64,000 nt of DNA. Origin: Euglena gracilis. Taxonomy: Eukaryota > Euglenida > Euglenophyceae > Euglenales. Shown piece after piece: positions 63,552 to 64,000 of the stretch. Below the pieces are notes generated by a model. It made no database searches, had not been told where the DNA came from, and was given only the letters and a program-made list of their open reading frames with translations. The stretch spans positions 26,281,069-26,345,068 of the forward strand of contig CP154955.1 of assembly GCA_039621445.1 (NCBI GenBank), read 5' to 3'. Both the position numbers and the translations under genes were made by a program. The stretch's first letter is position 1. Every line of letters starts with the position of its first letter.

Positions 63552-64000
63552 CCGAGAGCCGCCGATCGGCGTCGCGCTTGCTTGCCCAGGTGCGTGGTGA
63601 CGCTTGGGACGGGGGTCTTCTCCCCGACACAGAGCGTCGTTGACCTTCAGCAGGGGTTTCCCGAGCTGAGGGTCGTCCTACGCGTTCTCTCGCGGCTTCC
63701 GTGGGTTTCCCAAGGGCAGCCGTGGGGGATGGTGTGGGTGTAGGCTTGGCTGGCGCACTTCGCGCTGGTTGAGCCTGTGGTGAGGGCATGGACGTCCGCT
63801 CAGCCTGTTTTTCAGGCGCCGGTGTCCGTGTGCCTGAATGCTTTGGTGCAGTGTCGGTGGAAATGCGCTGAGGTGTGGGTTCACCCCGTGCCTCGGCTGG
63901 CGCTACCGGTGCTGGTACAGGTTCATCCTGTACTCGCACGGTTGATGTCGTCTCCACTGCCATCGCTGTCTGTTCGCCTTCCGTCCGTGTCGCTTCCGAC
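63355..64000 (-). pseudogene. Accessory protein of E4, Pro/Ala/Glu-rich linker (partial)
   Basis: ORF 63963-63355 gives MAVETTSTVRVQDEPVPAPV, KQAERTSMPSPQAQPARSAP and RTWASKRDADRRLSDAPETG, matching E0 and E1. A frameshift near 63445 (an extra base in the GGG run of the Gly-rich stretch) separates it from the Cys/His module. It continues beyond the window end. Confidence 0.75.

Larger units (their letters stand above)
60741..64000 (-). mobile_element. E4: 3' part of a Ty3-type element
   Basis: Minus-strand copy cut by the window end: accessory ORF linker and C-terminal half, 3' UTR, polypurine tract, 3' LTR. The C-terminal 430 residues of the accessory protein are in one open frame, better preserved than in other copies, so E4 may be fairly young. 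Confidence 0.88.

Overview
This window is a repeat-only stretch of a eukaryotic genome. I found no host gene, tRNA or rRNA. It holds Ty3/gypsy-type LTR retrotransposons of one related family, a satellite of about 213-216 bp per unit, a small LTR-flanked element and a DIRS-like fragment. The host lineage cannot be settled from the sequence. The primer-binding sites (TGGTAGCAGA...) would fit an initiator-Met-like tRNA whose acceptor begins AGCAGA, which is only a hint.

Layout. (1) 1-6105, plus strand: element E0, 3' part only (accessory ORF, 3' UTR, 3' LTR). (2) 6106-13355: satellite array, interrupted at 9084-10660 by a small element with 99%-similar terminal repeats and a Cys-rich ORF. (3) 13356-32689, minus strand: element E1, inserted in the satellite with target duplications cgcgg/cacgg and LTRs about 95% alike. 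E1 has lost its protease and RT but keeps integrase, chromodomain and accessory ORF. Its gag is split by a younger element, E2 (21944-30743, minus, TSD aaaat), which has gag but no pol. (4) 32690-36802: the satellite resumes. (5) 36803-54362, plus strand: element E3, the only one with gag, protease, RT, RNase H and integrase, followed by the accessory ORF, with two internal inversions and a foreign insertion. (6) 54363-57215: degraded gag of a tandem partner, E5. (7) 57216-59707, minus: DIRS-like gag/RT fragment. (8) 59708-60740: a 3' UTR scrap, a 50-bp tandem repeat and AT-rich unknown DNA. (9) 60741-64000, minus: element E4, 3' part only.

Combining the copies, the family's order is LTR - PBS - two-part gag with zinc knuckles - protease - RT - RNase H - integrase - chromodomain - a very long accessory ORF (5,427 nt in E1, about 1,800 codons) - 3' UTR - polypurine tract - LTR. 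The accessory protein has a Gly/Lys-rich stretch, a conserved globular block, a long Pro/Ala/Glu-rich linker, a multi-CxxC Cys/His module and a conserved C-terminal block. I recognise no known family in it. A pyrimidine-tract/CAG site precedes it in two copies, so a spliced, env-like mode of expression is possible.

Two other signals stand out. Short perfect inverted repeats (arms 5-9 bp, loops mostly AAA/TTT, ATA, TAA or ATGAA/TTCAT) occur far more often than chance in every sequence class here. In addition, the gag stop codon of E3 (TAG) is followed three bases later by a strong 13-bp stem-loop and an open frame into the protease, as expected of stop-codon readthrough.
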